This document shows, piece after piece, positions 20,918-32,457 of a DNA stretch of 64,000 nt. The translations under genes and the position numbers were made by a program. The notes beneath the pieces are model-generated. The model was not told the DNA's origin. It saw only the letters and a program-made list of their open reading frames with translations, and did no database searches. This stretch comes from Erwinia sp. E602 (GTDB lineage: Bacteria > Pseudomonadota > Gammaproteobacteria > Enterobacterales > Enterobacteriaceae), in contig NZ_CP046582.1 in assembly GCF_018141005.1 (NCBI RefSeq), positions 3,720,001-3,784,000 of the forward strand. Reading direction: 5' to 3'. Position 1 is the first letter of the stretch. Each line of letters starts with the position of its first letter.

Positions 20918-21190
20918 ATGAAAGAGTTAACTGTCGGTGAAGTTGAACAGGTTAGCGGCGCAAGCCTGCAAAGTGTTTTTGATGGTGCCGTGACGGGCGC
21001 GGTCAGCTTTGCTCTGGCTGGCGGAGTGGGTGGGGGTGCCAGCATTCTGAACTTCGGTATCGGTCAGGCCGTTGGCGTGGCATTAGGGATAATCGTTGGC
21101 GGCGTGGGTGGTGGACTGTATGGCATTACGCACACCTCTGAGCAAACTGAATCTTTTTTCAAGGGCGTTATTGAAAGCATTTTCGGATAA
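20918..21190 (+). CDS. Putative class II microcin-like peptide with double-glycine leader
   Basis: This 90-residue peptide begins MKELTVGEVEQVSGA, which has the form of a double-glycine-type leader: the ELT..E...VSG spacing is that of microcin V and L leaders, with Gly-Ala at the cleavage site. Cleavage after Ala15 would release a 75-residue mature peptide. It is rich in Gly, Ala, Val and Ile, has repeated small-residue (GxxxG-like) patterns, lacks cysteine, and ends in a short amphipathic tail. It has no serine-rich tail, so it is not of the siderophore type. A ribosome site GTAAGGGAA lies 6 bases before the start and a terminator follows. Flanks are AT-rich, unlike the neighbours. No immunity gene, exporter or accessory gene is nearby. 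Family assignment is inferred from the leader and composition only. Confidence 0.72.
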   Translation: MKELTVGEVEQVSGASLQSVFDGAVTGAVSFALAGGVGGGASILNFGIGQAVGVALGIIVGGVGGGLYGITHTSEQTESFFKGVIESIFG

Positions 21191-21207
21191 ATCATCCTCA
21201 TAATATT

Positions 21208-21230
21208 AAAGGAGTCATAAAGACTCCTTT
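21208..21230. terminator. Terminator of the microcin-like gene, possibly bidirectional
   Basis: AAAGGAGTC at 21208-21216 pairs with GACTCCTTT at 21222-21230 and is followed on the plus strand by TTAATTTTAAT. The reverse strand also reads into an A/T-rich tail and may end the pgpA message. Confidence 0.85.
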
Positions 21231-21261
21231 TTAATTTTAATAACCAGAACACTGGGTTTAA

Positions 21262-21768
21262 TTACAGCAGCCAGTAGTTACCAATAACGTAAATAATCGC
21301 AGCCGAAATAACGCCGGCAACAATATCATCTACCATAATTCCCATACCGCCATGAACGTTGCGGTCAAACCAGCGGATCGGCCAGGGTTTCCAGATATCC
21401 AGCACGCGGAAAATGATAAAACCTGCCAGAATCCACTGCCAGCTGCTGACCGGAATGGCGATCAGCGTGATCCACATTCCGATAAACTCATCCCAGACGA
21501 TGCTGCCGTGGTCGTGTACGCCCATATCTTTTGCCGTGCGGTGGCAGAGATAAACGCCAATACAGATCCCCAGCAGGATCGCCAGCGAGTAGAGGTCTCC
21601 CGGCAGGCGGTTGAGCAGAAACCAGAACGGGATCGCCGCAATGGAACCGGCGGTGCCCGGCATCCACGGGCTAAGTCCGCTGCCAAACCCGGTGGCCAGC
21701 AGATGCCACGGGTTGCTCATCTTCAGTCGGCTTTTCGCCACATCTTTTTCACGTGCCAAAGTGATCAA
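21262..21768 (-). CDS. pgpA: Phosphatidylglycerophosphatase A
   Basis: PgpA dephosphorylates phosphatidylglycerophosphate to phosphatidylglycerol in the inner membrane. The 168-residue product has the family blocks [30 protein letters not shown] with its acidic metal-binding residues, and [13 protein letters not shown]. Four hydrophobic segments are visible. E. coli PgpA has 172 residues. Its start overlaps the end of thiL by 20 bases, and it is the last gene of the nrdR-ribD-ribE-nusB-thiL-pgpA run. Confidence 0.97.
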   Translation of the reverse strand: MITLAREKDVAKSRLKMSNPWHLLATGFGSGLSPWMPGTAGSIAAIPFWFLLNRLPGDLYSLAILLGICIGVYLCHRTAKDMGVHDHGSIVWDEFIGMWITLIAIPVSSWQWILAGFIIFRVLDIWKPWPIRWFDRNVHGGMGIMVDDIVAGVISAAIIYVIGNYWLL

Positions 21769-22723
21769 ATCCTTTATGAGTGAAGGAGACCGGTTGGTTG
21801 TCCTCTAACAGGACCAGACCCTCCGACTGTGGGCCGATCTGGCCAATACACGTAAACGGCACGCCAAGATAGCCCAGCGCCACGTCCAGCGCGCCACGGT
21901 TAATTTCCGGTACGGTAAAGCACAGTTCGTAATCTTCACCGCCGCTCAGTGCCCACTGCAGCGCCTGCTGTCGATCAAAGTGCTGCTGCATCACCCCTGA
22001 GAGCGGCAGCGCATCAACATTCACCCGCGCCCCACAGCCGCTGGCGTCAAGGATATGGCCGAGATCGGCAAGCAGACCGTCAGAAATATCGATCGCCGAG
22101 CTGGCCAGATCGCGCAGCGCCTGGCCCTGCAGAATACGCGGCATTGGTCGCAGATGGCGCTTAATCAGCGCCTCATGGGCCACCGGGTCGTTGATTTTGA
22201 CGTGGTGCTGCAGCAGTGCCAGGCCGGCCGCGCTGTCGCCGAGGGAACCGGTAACGAAGATCCAGTCGCCGGGTTTCGCCCCGCCCCGCTTCAGCGCGCG
22301 GCCGTGAGGGACCAGTCCATGAATACCCAGCGTCAGGCTCAACGGCCCACGGGTGGTGTCACCGCCGATCAGCTGCATATCGTAATAATCCAGCAGCTCA
22401 AACAGGCTGTCGCTGAAGTCTTTCAGCCACGGCTCGCTGACCGACGGTAGCGTCAGCGCCAGCGTCAGCCAGGCCGGGTCAGCACCCATCGCCGCCAGAT
22501 CGCTGAGGTTAACCGCCAGCGCTTTGTAGCCGAGATCGGCAGGATGAATATCACGCAGGAAGTGAACACCGGCCACCAGGGTGTCGGTGCTGATCGCCAG
22601 CGTCTGTTTTTCCGGCACGCTGAGCAGCGCGCAGTCGTCACCGATGCCTTTTTCCACATCGCGACGCGAGCTTGTTACGCGGTCAAAATAGCGCGCAATC
22701 AGTTCAAATTCGCCACAGGCCAT
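21749..22723 (-). CDS. thiL: Thiamine-monophosphate kinase
   Basis: ThiL phosphorylates thiamine monophosphate to thiamine diphosphate, the coenzyme used by Dxs. It belongs to the PurM-like ATP-binding superfamily. The 324-residue product starts [15 protein letters not shown] and contains [20 protein letters not shown], the metal-binding GGDTTRG and [10 protein letters not shown] motifs. It lies 53 bases after nusB, with a hairpin in the gap, and overlaps pgpA. Confidence 0.98.
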   Translation of the reverse strand: MACGEFELIARYFDRVTSSRRDVEKGIGDDCALLSVPEKQTLAISTDTLVAGVHFLRDIHPADLGYKALAVNLSDLAAMGADPAWLTLALTLPSVSEPWLKDFSDSLFELLDYYDMQLIGGDTTRGPLSLTLGIHGLVPHGRALKRGGAKPGDWIFVTGSLGDSAAGLALLQHHVKINDPVAHEALIKRHLRPMPRILQGQALRDLASSAIDISDGLLADLGHILDASGCGARVNVDALPLSGVMQQHFDRQQALQWALSGGEDYELCFTVPEINRGALDVALGYLGVPFTCIGQIGPQSEGLVLLEDNQPVSFTHKGFDHFGT

Positions 22724-22748
22724 AGTGCATTCCGGGATTTGATAAAGA

Positions 22749-22770
22749 AGAGGCCGGGTTAGCGGCCTCT
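22749..22770 (-). terminator. Terminator-like hairpin between nusB and thiL
   Basis: AGAGGCC at 22749-22755 pairs with GGCCTCT at 22764-22770. On the minus strand it is followed by TTCTTTATC. It lies 7 bases past the nusB stop and may lower expression of thiL-pgpA relative to the upstream genes. Confidence 0.5.
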
Positions 22771-22776
22771 GGAGGA

Positions 22777-23196
22777 TTATTTGCGGTTAGGGCGGATCTG
22801 CGGAGCGGCTTTATCCAGCACGCCGTTGACAAACTTATGGCTGTCTTCAGCGCCAAACGTTTTGGCCAGCTCGATCCCTTCGTTAATCGCAACCTTGTAG
22901 GGAACGTCGGAACGCTTGCTCAGCTCAAACAGAGAGATGCGCAGAATCGCTTTCTCCACCTGGCCCAGCTCTTCCAGCTGGCGCGAGAGCCACGGTTTCA
23001 TCAGGCCGTCGAGATAGGCACTGTTAGTGGCAACGCCGCCGACCAGCTCACGGAAATAAGCAATATCGACGTCTTTTACGTCCTGTTCCGCCAGAAACTG
23101 GTATTCGACATCAGCGATGTCGTTTTGGGAGATCTGCCACGAGTAGAGTGCCTGAACGGCACACTCACGGGCGCGGCGACGAGCAGCAGGTTTCAC
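22777..23196 (-). CDS. nusB: Transcription antitermination factor NusB
   Basis: NusB pairs with NusE (S10) on boxA RNA to form the ribosomal-RNA antitermination complex. The 139-residue all-helical product has the arginine-rich N-terminus [19 protein letters not shown] and the C-terminal [12 protein letters not shown] block; the length equals that of E. coli. It follows ribE by 16 bases in the conserved ribE-nusB order. Confidence 0.98.
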   Translation of the reverse strand: MKPAARRRARECAVQALYSWQISQNDIADVEYQFLAEQDVKDVDIAYFRELVGGVATNSAYLDGLMKPWLSRQLEELGQVEKAILRISLFELSKRSDVPYKVAINEGIELAKTFGAEDSHKFVNGVLDKAAPQIRPNRK

Positions 23197-23212
23197 GAAA
23201 TTCCCCTTAAAA

Positions 23213-23683
23213 TCAGGCTTTGATGGCTTTCAATACGTTAATCATTTCCAGCGCGGTCAGAGCGGCTTCCGCCCCTTTGTTCCCCGCCTTGGTTCCGGCA
23301 CGTTCAATGGCCTGCTCGATGTTTTCCGTCGTCAGCACGCCAAAAGTAACCGGGATATCGCTGTTCATTGCGACGCTGGCCAGACCGGAGCTGGCTTCGC
23401 CCGCCACGTACTCGAAGTGGGCGGTACCGCCACGGATCACCGTGCCCAGCGCCACGATCGCATCGTGTTTGCCAGCTTTCGCCAGCGTACGTGCGGTCAG
23501 TGGCAGTTCATAGGCGCCCGGCACCCATACCACGGTGATGTTCTCATCTTTCACCTGGCCGATCCGCTTCAGCGCATCGATGGCACCAGACAGCAGGCTG
23601 TCGTTGATGAAGTTGTTGAATCGCGCAATCACCAGGGCAATGCGCGCGTCAGGAGTCGCAACAGCAGCTTCGATAACGTTCAT
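23213..23683 (-). CDS. ribE: 6,7-dimethyl-8-ribityllumazine synthase
   Basis: This enzyme (also called RibH) condenses the ribitylaminouracil intermediate with dihydroxybutanone phosphate, the penultimate riboflavin step, and assembles into a 60-subunit shell in many bacteria. The 156-residue product contains the phosphate and substrate loops [23 protein letters not shown] and [14 protein letters not shown]. It lies between ribD and nusB on the same strand, separated from ribD by 108 bases. Confidence 0.98.
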   Translation of the reverse strand: MNVIEAAVATPDARIALVIARFNNFINDSLLSGAIDALKRIGQVKDENITVVWVPGAYELPLTARTLAKAGKHDAIVALGTVIRGGTAHFEYVAGEASSGLASVAMNSDIPVTFGVLTTENIEQAIERAGTKAGNKGAEAALTALEMINVLKAIKA

Positions 23684-23791
23684 AATCTTCCTTTCAGGGT
23701 TCTGTTTGGCCCCGCAGGGGGGCGGATTCTATCATACTCTTTAGCGGTCTGCTTGTAATTGCGCAAACCTTGCGCCGCTCAGCCGCGTGGC

Positions 23792-24901
23792 TCAGGCATA
23801 ACGCGGCGTCAGCGTCAGGCGCAGGTCCGGCCCCACCTGGCGCACGTCACTGAAATCAAAGCCAGGGGCATCGGCCAGATGGGCCAGGCCCGGCAGCTGG
23901 CAGAGGCCTCGCCCGGCATCACCCAGCAGTTTCGGGGCGAGATAGACGATAAGTTCATCCACTACGCCAGCCTGCAGCAGCGCACCGGCAAACTGCGCGC
24001 CGGCCTCGACCCACAGGCTGTTAATCTGTTGTTTACCCAGCAGCATCATCATCACCACCAGGTCCAGCCGCTGATGATGCAGCGGCACGGTGAACTGGGT
24101 GACGTTATCCGGCCACGCCTGCGCGTCGCTCTGCGCGCGCGCCAGCCAGACGTCGCCGGATTGCGCAATAAGCCGGTGCTGCGGCGTGACGCGATTCTGG
24201 CTGTCGACGATAATCCGTAGCGGCTGGCGCAGCTGTTCCTGGGGATAGCAGGCACGGCTGGCGCTGTCCAGCTCGTCGTAGCGTACCGTCAGCGCCGGAT
24301 CGTCCGCCAGCACGGTGGCGCTGGTGCTGAGAATGGCCGATGCCTGCGCGCGCAGGCGCTGCACGTCGCGCCGCGCCTCGGGCGAGGTGATCCACTGACT
24401 TTCGCCGCTGGCCATCGCGGTGCGGCCATCGAGCGACGCCCCCAGCTTCAGCTGCACAAACGGAAAACCGGTTCGCATGCGCTTCAGGAAGCCGCGGTTC
24501 AGCGCTTCGGCCTCTGCCATCATCAGCCCGTGGCTGACCTCAATTCCCGCCTGCTGCAGCCGGTACAGCCCGCGCCCGGCAACCTGCGGGTTTGGATCCT
24601 GCATCGCGGCCACCACCCGGCTGACGCCGGCAGCAATCAGCGCATCACAGCAGGGTGGCGTGCGCCCGTGGTGGCTGCAGGGCTCCAGCGTTACATAGGC
24701 AGTGGCACCTCGCGCCTTCTCACCCGCCATTCTCAGCGCGTGGACCTCCGCATGAGGTTCCCCAGCGCGCAGATGATAGCCTTCGCCGACGATCTCGCCA
24801 TTGCGCACGATCACACAACCGACGTTGGGGTTAGGGGTAGTGGTAAAGCGTCCGCGGCGTGCCAGCTCCAGCGCCCGCGCCATGAAATGTTCATCTTGCA
24901 T
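23792..24901 (-). CDS. ribD: Bifunctional riboflavin deaminase/reductase RibD
   Basis: RibD deaminates the pyrimidine intermediate from GTP and then reduces its ribose chain. The start at 24901 gives MQDEHFMARALELARRG and 369 residues; it lies 4 bases after the nrdR stop and matches E. coli, whereas an earlier in-frame start would lie inside nrdR. The N-terminal deaminase has the zinc residues of PHAEVHALRM and LEPCSHHGRTPPCCDAL. The C-terminal reductase begins near residue 146 with QLKLGASLDGRTA. Confidence 0.97.
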   Translation of the reverse strand: MQDEHFMARALELARRGRFTTTPNPNVGCVIVRNGEIVGEGYHLRAGEPHAEVHALRMAGEKARGATAYVTLEPCSHHGRTPPCCDALIAAGVSRVVAAMQDPNPQVAGRGLYRLQQAGIEVSHGLMMAEAEALNRGFLKRMRTGFPFVQLKLGASLDGRTAMASGESQWITSPEARRDVQRLRAQASAILSTSATVLADDPALTVRYDELDSASRACYPQEQLRQPLRIIVDSQNRVTPQHRLIAQSGDVWLARAQSDAQAWPDNVTQFTVPLHHQRLDLVVMMMLLGKQQINSLWVEAGAQFAGALLQAGVVDELIVYLAPKLLGDAGRGLCQLPGLAHLADAPGFDFSDVRQVGPDLRLTLTPRYA

Positions 24902-24905
24902 GCCG

Positions 24906-25355
24906 TTAGTCCTGTAAGCGGGCGATCTCTTCGCCAAATTCGCGGATATCTTCAAAGCTGCGGTAGACCGAGGCGAAACGAATATAGGCGACCTTATCCA
25001 GTTTCTTCAGCTCATCCATCACCAGGCCGCCGATCTGCTTGCTGGCCACTTCCCGTTCCCCGGTGGCGCGCAGCTGGCTTTTAATATGGCTGAGCGCCGT
25101 CTCTACCGCATCGGAATTGACCGGCCGCTTCTCCAGCGCTTTCATCAGGCCGCTGCGCAGTTTGTCCTCGTTGAAGGGTTCACGCACGTCATTGCTCTTC
25201 ACCACCCGCGGCATCACCAGCTCTGCCACCTCAAAGGTGGTAAAGCGCTCGTGGCAGACCAGGCACTGACGGCGGCGGCGTACCGACGTCCCTTCGCCAA
25301 CCAGACGGGAGTCGATCACTTTAGTATCCACGGCGGAACAGAATGGGCAATACAT
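24906..25355 (-). CDS. nrdR: Transcriptional repressor NrdR
   Basis: NrdR is a zinc-ribbon and ATP-cone protein that represses ribonucleotide reductase genes when bound to ATP/dATP. The 149-residue product has zinc cysteines C3, C6, C31 and C34 and the ATP-cone beginning [19 protein letters not shown] near residue 51. It heads the leftward riboflavin operon, is divergent from yajI, and has the same neighbours in E. coli. Confidence 0.98.
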   Translation of the reverse strand: MYCPFCSAVDTKVIDSRLVGEGTSVRRRRQCLVCHERFTTFEVAELVMPRVVKSNDVREPFNEDKLRSGLMKALEKRPVNSDAVETALSHIKSQLRATGEREVASKQIGGLVMDELKKLDKVAYIRFASVYRSFEDIREFGEEIARLQD

Positions 25356-25544
25356 GACGCGTCCTGAGATTGCTGGAAATTAAGCGTTAGTGTACCGCGA
25401 TCGCGACGCTCTGCCAAAGCCGCGCCGCTAAAACCGTCACTGTTTATACACGGCGGCGCTGAAAAGAAGAGTTTAGCCGACAGGCGCTTAGCGTCGGTTT
25501 GCTCTAAGATAGAGGCAGACGTCTCCAGCACAAGGAAATGAACA

Positions 25545-26114
25545 ATGACAACAGCTTATCTGCGGCTCTCGCTTCTCGCCTCGCTGCTGGCCCTGGCCGG
25601 TTGCGCCAGTAAGCCCGCACCGTCGCAGCTGCGCGAACTGCACCGTGAAGTGGGTAAACTCAGCCAGCAAATGCGCCAGCTGACCGATCAGGCCACCGCG
25701 CTGGAACAGCAGGGTCAGTTAAACGGCGGTTCTGCGCAAGGGGCGTGGCTGCTGCCGGCCGCCGCCACCGGCGTGATACTGAAGAGCCAGGCGGGTGAGC
25801 TGCAGCTGTCGCTGGGCCAGGTGGAAGCCGCGGCCAGCGGCAGTCGGGCGGTACTGCACATTCACAGCAAGGGTAATGCGCCGCTGCCGGCCTTCACCGC
25901 CAGCGTCGAGTGGGGTGAACTGGACGCTACCACCGGTAAACCTTTAACCGTGGACAGCCAGACGCAACAAATCGCGGTGCACGCCGCGCTGCTGCCGCGT
26001 AGCGAAGCCAGCATTCCCCTGCCGCTGAACAACCTGACGCCGCAGCAGCTCGGCTACGTTCGGGTGCATCAGGTGCTGCTGACCGATTCCGCACCGGGCG
26101 GCAACGCGCCCTGA
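25545..26114 (+). CDS. yajI: YajI family lipoprotein (DUF3251)
   Basis: This 189-residue predicted lipoprotein has a signal with lipobox LAGC and Cys20, followed by a short coiled-coil-like stretch (residues about 28-60, LRELHREVGKLSQQMRQLTD) and a beta-rich domain. Its place, divergent from nrdR, is that of E. coli yajI, whose product belongs to DUF3251. Function is unknown. The start at 25545 follows ACAAGGAAATGA. Assignment rests on synteny and recall of the family, so it is slightly less firm than its neighbours. Confidence 0.85.
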   Translation: MTTAYLRLSLLASLLALAGCASKPAPSQLRELHREVGKLSQQMRQLTDQATALEQQGQLNGGSAQGAWLLPAAATGVILKSQAGELQLSLGQVEAAASGSRAVLHIHSKGNAPLPAFTASVEWGELDATTGKPLTVDSQTQQIAVHAALLPRSEASIPLPLNNLTPQQLGYVRVHQVLLTDSAPGGNAP

Positions 26115-26160
26115 CCCTTACCCGGCGGCGCAGTGGGCTGCCGCATTAGTCACAAAAAAA

Positions 26161-26182
26161 GGGCCACTCGCTTGAGTGGCCC
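26161..26182. terminator. Bidirectional terminator between yajI and secF
   Basis: GGGCCACTC at 26161-26169 pairs with GAGTGGCCC at 26174-26182. TTCTTCGTT follows on the plus strand and seven T residues follow on the minus strand, so it can serve both converging units. Confidence 0.92.
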
Positions 26183-26203
26183 TTCTTCGTTACCGGGTTA
26201 GCA

Positions 26204-27172
26204 TCACGGCAGGATTGAAGGCTGGTCTGCGCCCTCTTTCTCTACTTTCTGCTGGATCATATGTTCACGCTTCATGCCCAGCTTCAGCGCCAGCGCCGAA
26301 GAGACGTAAATCGATGAAATGGTACCGATGATGATACCGATCAGCATGGTCAGAGAGAAGCCCTGCAGCAGCGCGCCGCCGAACACGAACAGGATCAGCA
26401 CCATCGCCAGGGTGGTACCCGAGGTGATGATGGTACGGCTCAGCGTCTGGGTCAGCGACACGTTGGTGATATCGTAAGAGGATCCGCGACGAATTTTACG
26501 GAAGTTCTCACGAATACGGTCTGACACCACGATCTTATCGTTCAGCGAGTAGCCGATCACCGACATCAGCGAGGCGACGATGGTCAGGTCAATCTCGATA
26601 TGGAACAGCGAGAGCAGACCCATGGTGATGATCACGTCGTGCGCCAGCGCCAGCACCGTACCCAGCGCCAGGCGCCATTCGAAGCGGAAACCGATGTAAA
26701 TCAGAATAGCGATCAGCGCCGAGAGCAGCGCCATGCCGCCCGCCGTTGCCAGGTCGCTACCCACGCTCGGGCCGACGAATTCGATACGCTTCACGGTGGC
26801 GTTCTGCTGGGTGGCCTCGTTGATGATGCCCACCACTTTCGTGCCCAGCCCGTCATTCGCGTTACCCTCGTGCGGCGACATCCGCACCAGCACATCGCGG
26901 CTGCTGCCAAAGTTCTGCACCTGAGGTTCTGCGAAGCCCGCTTTCTCCAGGCTGCCACGCATCAGATCCAGATCGACGGCTTTCTCCAGGTTGATTTCAA
27001 TCACCGTACCGCCGGTGAAATCCAGACCCCAGTTAAAGCCGCGCACGCCGATGATCGCCGCAGAGATGATAATCAACAGTGCGGAGATGGTGAACGCCAG
27101 CTTATCCCAGCGCATAAAGTCGATGACTTTACGCCCGTGATTCATTTGTTCAACACTATGTTCCTGTGCCAC
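26204..27172 (-). CDS. secF: Protein translocase subunit SecF
   Basis: SecF is an RND-fold inner-membrane protein that, with SecD and YajC, uses the proton gradient to pull secreted chains through SecYEG. The 322-residue product has a first membrane segment near residue 30, a periplasmic P4-type domain, and five more segments from about residue 135. The conserved [15 protein letters not shown] and [20 protein letters not shown] motifs are present. It lies 10 bases after secD. Confidence 0.98.
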   Translation of the reverse strand: MAQEHSVEQMNHGRKVIDFMRWDKLAFTISALLIIISAAIIGVRGFNWGLDFTGGTVIEINLEKAVDLDLMRGSLEKAGFAEPQVQNFGSSRDVLVRMSPHEGNANDGLGTKVVGIINEATQQNATVKRIEFVGPSVGSDLATAGGMALLSALIAILIYIGFRFEWRLALGTVLALAHDVIITMGLLSLFHIEIDLTIVASLMSVIGYSLNDKIVVSDRIRENFRKIRRGSSYDITNVSLTQTLSRTIITSGTTLAMVLILFVFGGALLQGFSLTMLIGIIIGTISSIYVSSALALKLGMKREHMIQQKVEKEGADQPSILP

Positions 27173-27182
27173 AACGCACTCC

Positions 27183-29030
27183 TCAGATAGACAACTTAGT
27201 AACGCGTTTGCCGCCGTACATCAGGTTCACGATGGCACGGGTACCGACAATAGCAGTAAACATCGAGGTGCCGATGCCGATGGCGGTAGTAATGGCAAAG
27301 CCTTTAATCGAGCCGGTGCCCACTGCGTACAGGATGATAACCTTGATCAGCGTGGTCACGTTGGCATCAACGATACTGGAAAACGCGCCTTTGTAACCCT
27401 CATGGATCGCCTGCTGAACGGAACGTCCGTTGCGCAGCTCTTCCTTGATACGTTCGTTGATCAGTACGTTAGCATCGACCGCGACCGCCAGCGTCAACAC
27501 GATACCGGCAATACCCGGCATGGTTAGCGTGGCACCCGGCAGCAGCGACATGATACCGACGATCAGGATCAGGTTGGCGATCAGCGCACTGGTCGCAACC
27601 AGGCCCATTTTCTTATAGAACAGCACCATAAAGATGATTGAGGCAAGCAGCCCCCACAGGCAGGCTTCCAGACCCTGAGTGATATTCTGCGCACCCATGG
27701 TCGGGCCAATGGTACGCTCTTCAACAATCTGGATCGGCGCAATCAGCGCACCGGCACGCAGCAGCAGCGACAGCTGACGGGCTTCGTTCGGGTTGCCAAT
27801 GCCGGTAATACGGAAGCTGTTACCCAGTCGCGACTGGATGTTAGCAACGTTAATCACCTCTTCCTGCTTCTCAAGGATCGCACGGCCGGTGGCGTCTTTC
27901 TTCCCGCTGTCTTTGTATTCAACAAACAGCGTGGCCATCGCTTTACCGACGTTATCTTTAGAGAAGTTGGACATGATATTACCGCCCGCGCTGTCCAGCG
28001 AGATATTCACCTGCGGCTGGCCGTACTCGTCGGTGCTGGAGGTTGAATCGGTAATATGGTCACCGGTCAGGATCACCCGCTTGTACAGCGCAATCGGCTG
28101 GCCATCACGGGTATCTTTCACTTCGGAATCGCCCGGCACGCGGCCGTTCGCCGCCGCAGTAGCGTCAACGTTGGTGTTCACCAGACGGAACTCGAGGGTG
28201 GCCGTCGCGCCCAGAATCTCTTTCGCGCGCGCGGTGTCCTGAATACCCGGCAGTTCAACCACGATGCGGTCAGCACCCTGGCGCTGAACTAAGGGTTCAG
28301 CCACGCCCAGCTGGTTGACACGGTTACGCAGGATGGTGATGTTCTGCTGAACCGCATATTCACGGGCTTCACGCAGGCGTTCATCGGTCATTACCGCCGT
28401 CAGCGCGTTGCTGCCGCTGCTGTTAATCACCATATCGCGATGCAGGCCGGTCAGATAAGTCACCGCCTGGTTACGCGCGTCAGCGTCACGGAAACGAATT
28501 TCCAGACCCCAGTTATCGGTCTTGCGCACGTTAACGTAAGGAATGTTTTTATCGCGCAGCCCGCTGCGCAGGTTGTCGATGTTCTGCTCCTGGAGCTTGC
28601 CCAGAGCGGTATCCATATCGACTTCCATCAGGAAGTGCACGCCGCCACGCAGATCAAGGCCGAGTTTCATCGGTTCTGCGGACAGCAGGGTAAGCCAGGT
28701 TGGCGTCGCCGGAGCAAGGTTCAGCGCCACAACGTAGTTTTCACCGAGTGCTTTGGTAATCGCTTCACGGGCGCGCAGCTGCACGTCAGTGTTAGCAAAA
28801 CGCGCCAGGATAGCACCGTTCTCCAGAGCGACAGATTTGCTCTGAATATTGTCTTCTTTTAATGCGTTCTGAATCTGACCCAGCGTTTGCTCACTGGCGG
28901 CGCTTCCGCGCGCGCCAGTGATCTGAACAGCCGGATCCTCACCATAAAGGTTGGGCAGCGCATACAGCAGGCCGACGAGTAATACGACGACCAGCATGAT
29001 GTACTTCCACAAAGGATAACGGTTTAACAC
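27183..29030 (-). CDS. secD: Protein translocase subunit SecD
   Basis: SecD pairs with SecF as an export motor. The 615-residue product (E. coli also 615) has one N-terminal membrane segment, a large periplasmic region with P1 base and head subdomains, and five C-terminal segments. [16 protein letters not shown] near residue 119 and [17 protein letters not shown] near residue 518 are family signatures. It follows yajC by 28 bases. Confidence 0.99.
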   Translation of the reverse strand: MLNRYPLWKYIMLVVVLLVGLLYALPNLYGEDPAVQITGARGSAASEQTLGQIQNALKEDNIQSKSVALENGAILARFANTDVQLRAREAITKALGENYVVALNLAPATPTWLTLLSAEPMKLGLDLRGGVHFLMEVDMDTALGKLQEQNIDNLRSGLRDKNIPYVNVRKTDNWGLEIRFRDADARNQAVTYLTGLHRDMVINSSGSNALTAVMTDERLREAREYAVQQNITILRNRVNQLGVAEPLVQRQGADRIVVELPGIQDTARAKEILGATATLEFRLVNTNVDATAAANGRVPGDSEVKDTRDGQPIALYKRVILTGDHITDSTSSTDEYGQPQVNISLDSAGGNIMSNFSKDNVGKAMATLFVEYKDSGKKDATGRAILEKQEEVINVANIQSRLGNSFRITGIGNPNEARQLSLLLRAGALIAPIQIVEERTIGPTMGAQNITQGLEACLWGLLASIIFMVLFYKKMGLVATSALIANLILIVGIMSLLPGATLTMPGIAGIVLTLAVAVDANVLINERIKEELRNGRSVQQAIHEGYKGAFSSIVDANVTTLIKVIILYAVGTGSIKGFAITTAIGIGTSMFTAIVGTRAIVNLMYGGKRVTKLSI

Positions 29031-29058
29031 GGCAGTTCCCTTAGGGAAAACGGTAAAA

Positions 29059-29388
29059 TTACAGCGCCTTCATCGAACCTTTCGGCAGAACGGCAGCTAC
29101 GAAGTCACGTTTGACCACAACTTCAGTGGTCTCGTTCAGCGCGATAGCAACATAACCGGTTTCAGCAACTTTCGTTACACGGCCGACCAGGCCACCGGTG
29201 GTCAGCACTTCATCACCCTTGGAGATAGAGTCCATCAGTTTTTTGTGCTCTTTCGCGCGCTTCTGCTGAGGGCGCAGGATCATAAAGTAGAAAATCAGAC
29301 CAAATACGACCAGCATAATCACCAGAGAATACGGACTTCCCTGAGATGGAGCTGCAGCAGCCACGGCATCAGAAATGAACAAGCTCAT
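29059..29388 (-). CDS. yajC: Sec translocon accessory subunit YajC
   Basis: YajC is a single-span inner-membrane protein that copurifies with SecDF and YidC and also binds AcrB in E. coli. The 109-residue product has one membrane segment at about residues 19-38, then the basic [17 protein letters not shown] block and a small SH3-like domain with [13 protein letters not shown]. It lies between tgt and secD. Confidence 0.97.
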   Translation of the reverse strand: MSLFISDAVAAAAPSQGSPYSLVIMLVVFGLIFYFMILRPQQKRAKEHKKLMDSISKGDEVLTTGGLVGRVTKVAETGYVAIALNETTEVVVKRDFVAAVLPKGSMKAL

Positions 29389-29405
29389 TAAATTTCCCTC
29401 ATTGT

Positions 29406-30566
<1,161 letters not shown>

Positions 30567-30612
30567 TTAAGTTAACCGGCGCGAATCGGGGTTCACACCG
30601 GTGGAATCAGAA

Positions 30613-30628
30613 CCGGGCCAGCGCCCGG
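30613..30628 (-). terminator. Hairpin between queA and tgt
   Basis: CCGGGC at 30613-30618 pairs with GCCCGG at 30623-30628 and is followed on the minus strand by a mixed TTCTGATT tail. It is only a weak terminator within a co-directional unit. Confidence 0.35.
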
Positions 30629-30631
30629 CTC

Positions 30632-31711
30632 TCAGGAAATGGGCTGACCGGGGATTTCGCTAAACGCCCGCTCGTTGCGGGTGATAAACATCGCGTCACC
30701 GTAGCTGAAGAAACGGTACTGTTCGGCGACTGCCTGCCGATAGGCGTGCATGGTGTTACGATAACCGGCAAACGCGGAAACCAGCATAATCAGCGTTGAC
30801 TCAGGCAGGTGGAAGTTAGTCACCAGCGCGTCAATCACCTGATAGTGATAGCCCGGGTAGATAAAGATTTTGGTGTCGCCGAAGAACGGCGCAATCAGCG
30901 CATCGCCCGCCGCCTGCGCCGCGCTCTCCAGCGAACGTACCGAGGTGGTGCCGACGGCGATCACCCGGTTGCCGCGCGCTTTACAGGCCAGCACGGCGTC
31001 AACCACGTCCTGAGGAACCTCGGCATATTCGGCGTGCATGATATGGTCTTCAATGCTGTCCACCCGCACCGGCTGGAAGGTACCCGCGCCGACGTGCAGG
31101 GTGACGAAGGCGCTTTCGATGCCCTTTTCGCGCAGCGCTGCCAGCAACGGCTCATCGAAATGCAGGCCGGCCGTCGGCGCGGCAACGGCACCCGGCTTCT
31201 GGCTGTAAACGGTCTGATAGAGTTCGCGGTCGGCGTCTTCATCCGGGCGGTCGATATACGGCGGCAGCGGCATATGGCCGATGGCATTAAGGATATCCAG
31301 CACCGGGCGATTATCGTTAAATTCGATTTCAAACAGCGCGTCGTGGCGGGCGGTCATGGTGGCCTGCACGCTTTCATCTTCTCCCAGCAGCAGTTCGCTG
31401 CCCGGCTTCGGCGCTTTAGAGGAGCGCACGTGCGCCAGCACGCGCTTATCATCCAGCATGCGCTCGACCAGCACTTCAATTTTTCCGCCGCTGGCCTTGC
31501 GGCCAAAAATACGCGCCGGGATCACCCGCGTGTTGTTAAACACCAGCAGGTCGCCGGGATTGAGCTTGTCCAGAAGGTCCGTAAATACACCGTGCTGCAG
31601 CGCGCCATCTTCACCGTTCAGCGACAGTAAACGGCAGCCGCTGCGCTGCGCCTGTGGGTAGTGGGCAATCAGGGATTCAGGTAACTCAAAAGCAAAATCG
31701 GCAACGCGCAT
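30632..31711 (-). CDS. queA: S-adenosylmethionine:tRNA ribosyltransferase-isomerase
   Basis: QueA transfers and rearranges the ribose of S-adenosylmethionine onto preQ1-tRNA, making epoxyqueuosine. The 359-residue product has family blocks [35 protein letters not shown] and [17 protein letters not shown]. It is the first gene of the queA-tgt-yajC-secD-secF run, and is divergent from acpH with about 84 bases between. Confidence 0.98.
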   Translation of the reverse strand: MRVADFAFELPESLIAHYPQAQRSGCRLLSLNGEDGALQHGVFTDLLDKLNPGDLLVFNNTRVIPARIFGRKASGGKIEVLVERMLDDKRVLAHVRSSKAPKPGSELLLGEDESVQATMTARHDALFEIEFNDNRPVLDILNAIGHMPLPPYIDRPDEDADRELYQTVYSQKPGAVAAPTAGLHFDEPLLAALREKGIESAFVTLHVGAGTFQPVRVDSIEDHIMHAEYAEVPQDVVDAVLACKARGNRVIAVGTTSVRSLESAAQAAGDALIAPFFGDTKIFIYPGYHYQVIDALVTNFHLPESTLIMLVSAFAGYRNTMHAYRQAVAEQYRFFSYGDAMFITRNERAFSEIPGQPIS

Positions 31712-31795
31712 GGTCAGTCACAGTCAGGGAAATCAGGGCGCATATTCTAGCTGAAATCCGACTGAAAACCCAAAGAAATGGGATATAGTAAGCGG

Positions 31796-32377
31796 ATGAA
31801 CTATTTAGCCCACCTTCATCTGGCATCGCTGGCCAACAGCTCGCTGCTCGGCAATATCATGGCTGACTATGTGCGCGGCAATCCTTATACGCAGTGGTCG
31901 ACCGATGTTGCCGACGGTATCGCCCTGCACCGCCGCATCGACGCGCTGACCGATTCGCTGCCGGAGGTGCGCGAGGCGCGGGGCTGGTTCCGCGCCGAAA
32001 CCCGCCGCGTCTCACCGATTACCCTTGACGTGGTGTGGGACCATTTCCTGTCACATCACTGGGATAAGCTGGTACCTGAGGTGACGTTGCCCGATTTTCT
32101 CGCCGACGCGCAGCGCACTATCACGCCCGATCTGGCCAATACTCCCGAGCGTTTTCAGCAGCTTAACCATTACCTGTGGCAGGATCGCTGGATGGAGCGC
32201 TACGCTGACGCCGGGTATTTGCAAAAGGTGCTGCAGGGTATGGCCAGCCGTCGACCGCGGCTGGCGGCGCTGGCGGAGAGCTATCAGGATTTCGCCGAGC
32301 ATTATCATCAGCTTGAGGCGCTTTTCTGGCAGCTCTACCCACGAATGATGCGCCAGGCCGCCGACGGCAAGCTGTGA
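31796..32377 (+). CDS. acpH: Acyl-carrier-protein phosphodiesterase
   Basis: AcpH removes the phosphopantetheine arm from holo-ACP. The start at 31796 gives [10 protein letters not shown] and 193 residues, the E. coli length; an upstream in-frame start adds six residues without a ribosome site advantage. The blocks [21 protein letters not shown] and WDHFLSHHW carry the conserved histidines and aspartates. It is divergent from queA, as in E. coli. Confidence 0.96.
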   Translation: MNYLAHLHLASLANSSLLGNIMADYVRGNPYTQWSTDVADGIALHRRIDALTDSLPEVREARGWFRAETRRVSPITLDVVWDHFLSHHWDKLVPEVTLPDFLADAQRTITPDLANTPERFQQLNHYLWQDRWMERYADAGYLQKVLQGMASRRPRLAALAESYQDFAEHYHQLEALFWQLYPRMMRQAADGKL

Positions 32378-32381
32378 GAAG

Positions 32382-32400
32382 AAGCGCAGCTTTGGCGCTT
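32382..32400 (+). terminator. Probable terminator of acpH
   Basis: AAGCGC at 32382-32387 pairs with GCGCTT at 32395-32400; GCCCTTTTTC follows. The stem is short, so strength is uncertain. Confidence 0.45.
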
Positions 32401-32457
32401 GCCCTTTTTCTTAAAAAGGTTATTTTATAAAACTGCTTTTTAATAATTCGCCTTTTG

